A DNA stretch of 34,396 nt from Bacteroidota bacterium (GTDB lineage: Bacteria > Bacteroidota > Bacteroidia > UKL13-3). Shown here one piece after another: positions 34,066 to 34,396 of the stretch (position 1 is its first letter; each line of letters begins with the position of its first letter). Location of the stretch: the NCBI GenBank assembly GCA_947492885.1, contig CANLPK010000020.1:1-34396 (forward strand), read 5' to 3'. The notes under the pieces were generated by a model, which saw only the letters and a program-made list of their open reading frames with translations, was not told where the DNA came from and did no database searches. The position numbers were made by a program, and so were the translations under genes.

Positions 34066-34396
34066 ATGCTACCCAACTTTAAAGACATAGAAATTTATTT
34101 TGGGTGCCGCAGAGTGGCAGGAAAATCCGATTTCCATCAGCCCAAAGACATCCGAAAAAAATGGTTCATCAGGTACAATTTCTTGGTTGAAGGCGAATAC
34201 CAACGCTTTAAGGTAAAGGGCGGAATTAACAAATTTCATTCCATTGAAACACGTTTTCAAGAGGCAAAACTTTTGAAGGATAGCATGGAGTTTTTGCTCA
34301 CCAATGGCTATACTCCTATTGGAAATGTAATACAGAGTCAGGAAATGGCCTCTAGCGATCCTGCTGAGCTTGTACGTCAGATGCCAATCATTGATG
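34066..34396 (+). CDS. Tyrosine recombinase/integrase, N-terminal part (cut by window edge)
   Basis: The frame from the ATG at 34066 is open for 110 codons to the window edge. The start MLPNFKDIEIYFGCRRVAGK is followed by a basic segment with KKWFIRYNFLVEGEYQRFKV, then KGGINKFHSIETRFQEAKLL and a FLLTNGYTPIGN block. This is the layout of the N-terminal arm-type DNA-binding domain of Bacteroidota phage- and island-type tyrosine integrases (WFIxYxF, then GINK, then LLxNGYxP). The catalytic domain with its R-H-R-Y residues is outside the window. Its location 76 bases after a tRNA-Met gene, in the same direction, is the usual arrangement for an integrase inserted next to its attachment site. The family call is good; activity is unknown. 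Confidence 0.75.
   Translation, partial: MLPNFKDIEIYFGCRRVAGKSDFHQPKDIRKKWFIRYNFLVEGEYQRFKVKGGINKFHSIETRFQEAKLLKDSMEFLLTNGYTPIGNVIQSQEMASSDPAELVRQMPIID

Overview
The window is chromosomal DNA from a member of the Bacteroidota. Several signals agree on this. Shine-Dalgarno sites are essentially absent. Repeated promoter elements match the Bacteroidota pattern (TTTG, about 19-20 bases, then TAnnTTTG). Two proteins end in type A T9SS sorting domains, and one ends in the type B (gliding-motility-associated) sorting domain. A split methionine synthase and a tyrosine recombinase with a Bacteroidota-type arm-binding domain are also present. The base composition is AT-rich. I cannot place it below phylum with confidence; a free-living Sphingobacteriia/Chitinophagia- or Flavobacteriia-like lineage is plausible.

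Left part (1-9850), housekeeping and small operons. The 5' end of polyphosphate kinase ppk1 (minus) is cut by the window edge. Divergent from it are rlmH and thioredoxin reductase trxB. A bidirectional terminator separates trxB from a minus-strand group: ferredoxin, NlpC/P60 hydrolase, peroxiredoxin. An acetyl-CoA acetyltransferase is transcribed divergently from a GT-C-like membrane protein plus DUF421 pair. A tight minus-strand operon follows: cysteine-rich CCG Fe-S protein, alkyltransferase-like DNA-repair protein, amidohydrolase lipoprotein.

Methionine block (10004-15047). A clear promoter fires into a SAM-I (S-box) riboswitch, followed by split metH (homocysteine half, then folate/B12/SAM half) and metF, closed by a terminator. 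Together these make and transfer the methyl group for methionine under feedback by S-adenosylmethionine. The leader holds a candidate alternative hairpin competing with riboswitch helix P1, and each of the three met ORFs has a hairpin just upstream of its start.

Surface and signalling block (15068-23340). A minus-strand pair encodes two secreted proteins, one a T9SS substrate and one with a C-terminal domain resembling phage virion or tail-fibre proteins. Then comes a 1071-residue CHASE/PAS/GAF histidine kinase with no response regulator beside it, and a secreted PNGase F-like protein with a T9SS tail.

Right part (23361-34396). This holds a glycolate/lactate-oxidase-like flavoprotein, a DUF1573 protein, queA, ispD, a GT-B glycosyltransferase, mazG, and a 1554-residue mosaic adhesin-like T9SS type B protein. 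It ends with a tRNA-Met gene under a textbook promoter. Immediately after the tRNA are a short hairpin, a tandem GGGGACAAAA repeat and the start of a tyrosine integrase, so the right edge appears to be the boundary of an integrated mobile element. Its cargo lies outside the window. I did not find a clearly new multi-gene system inside the window.
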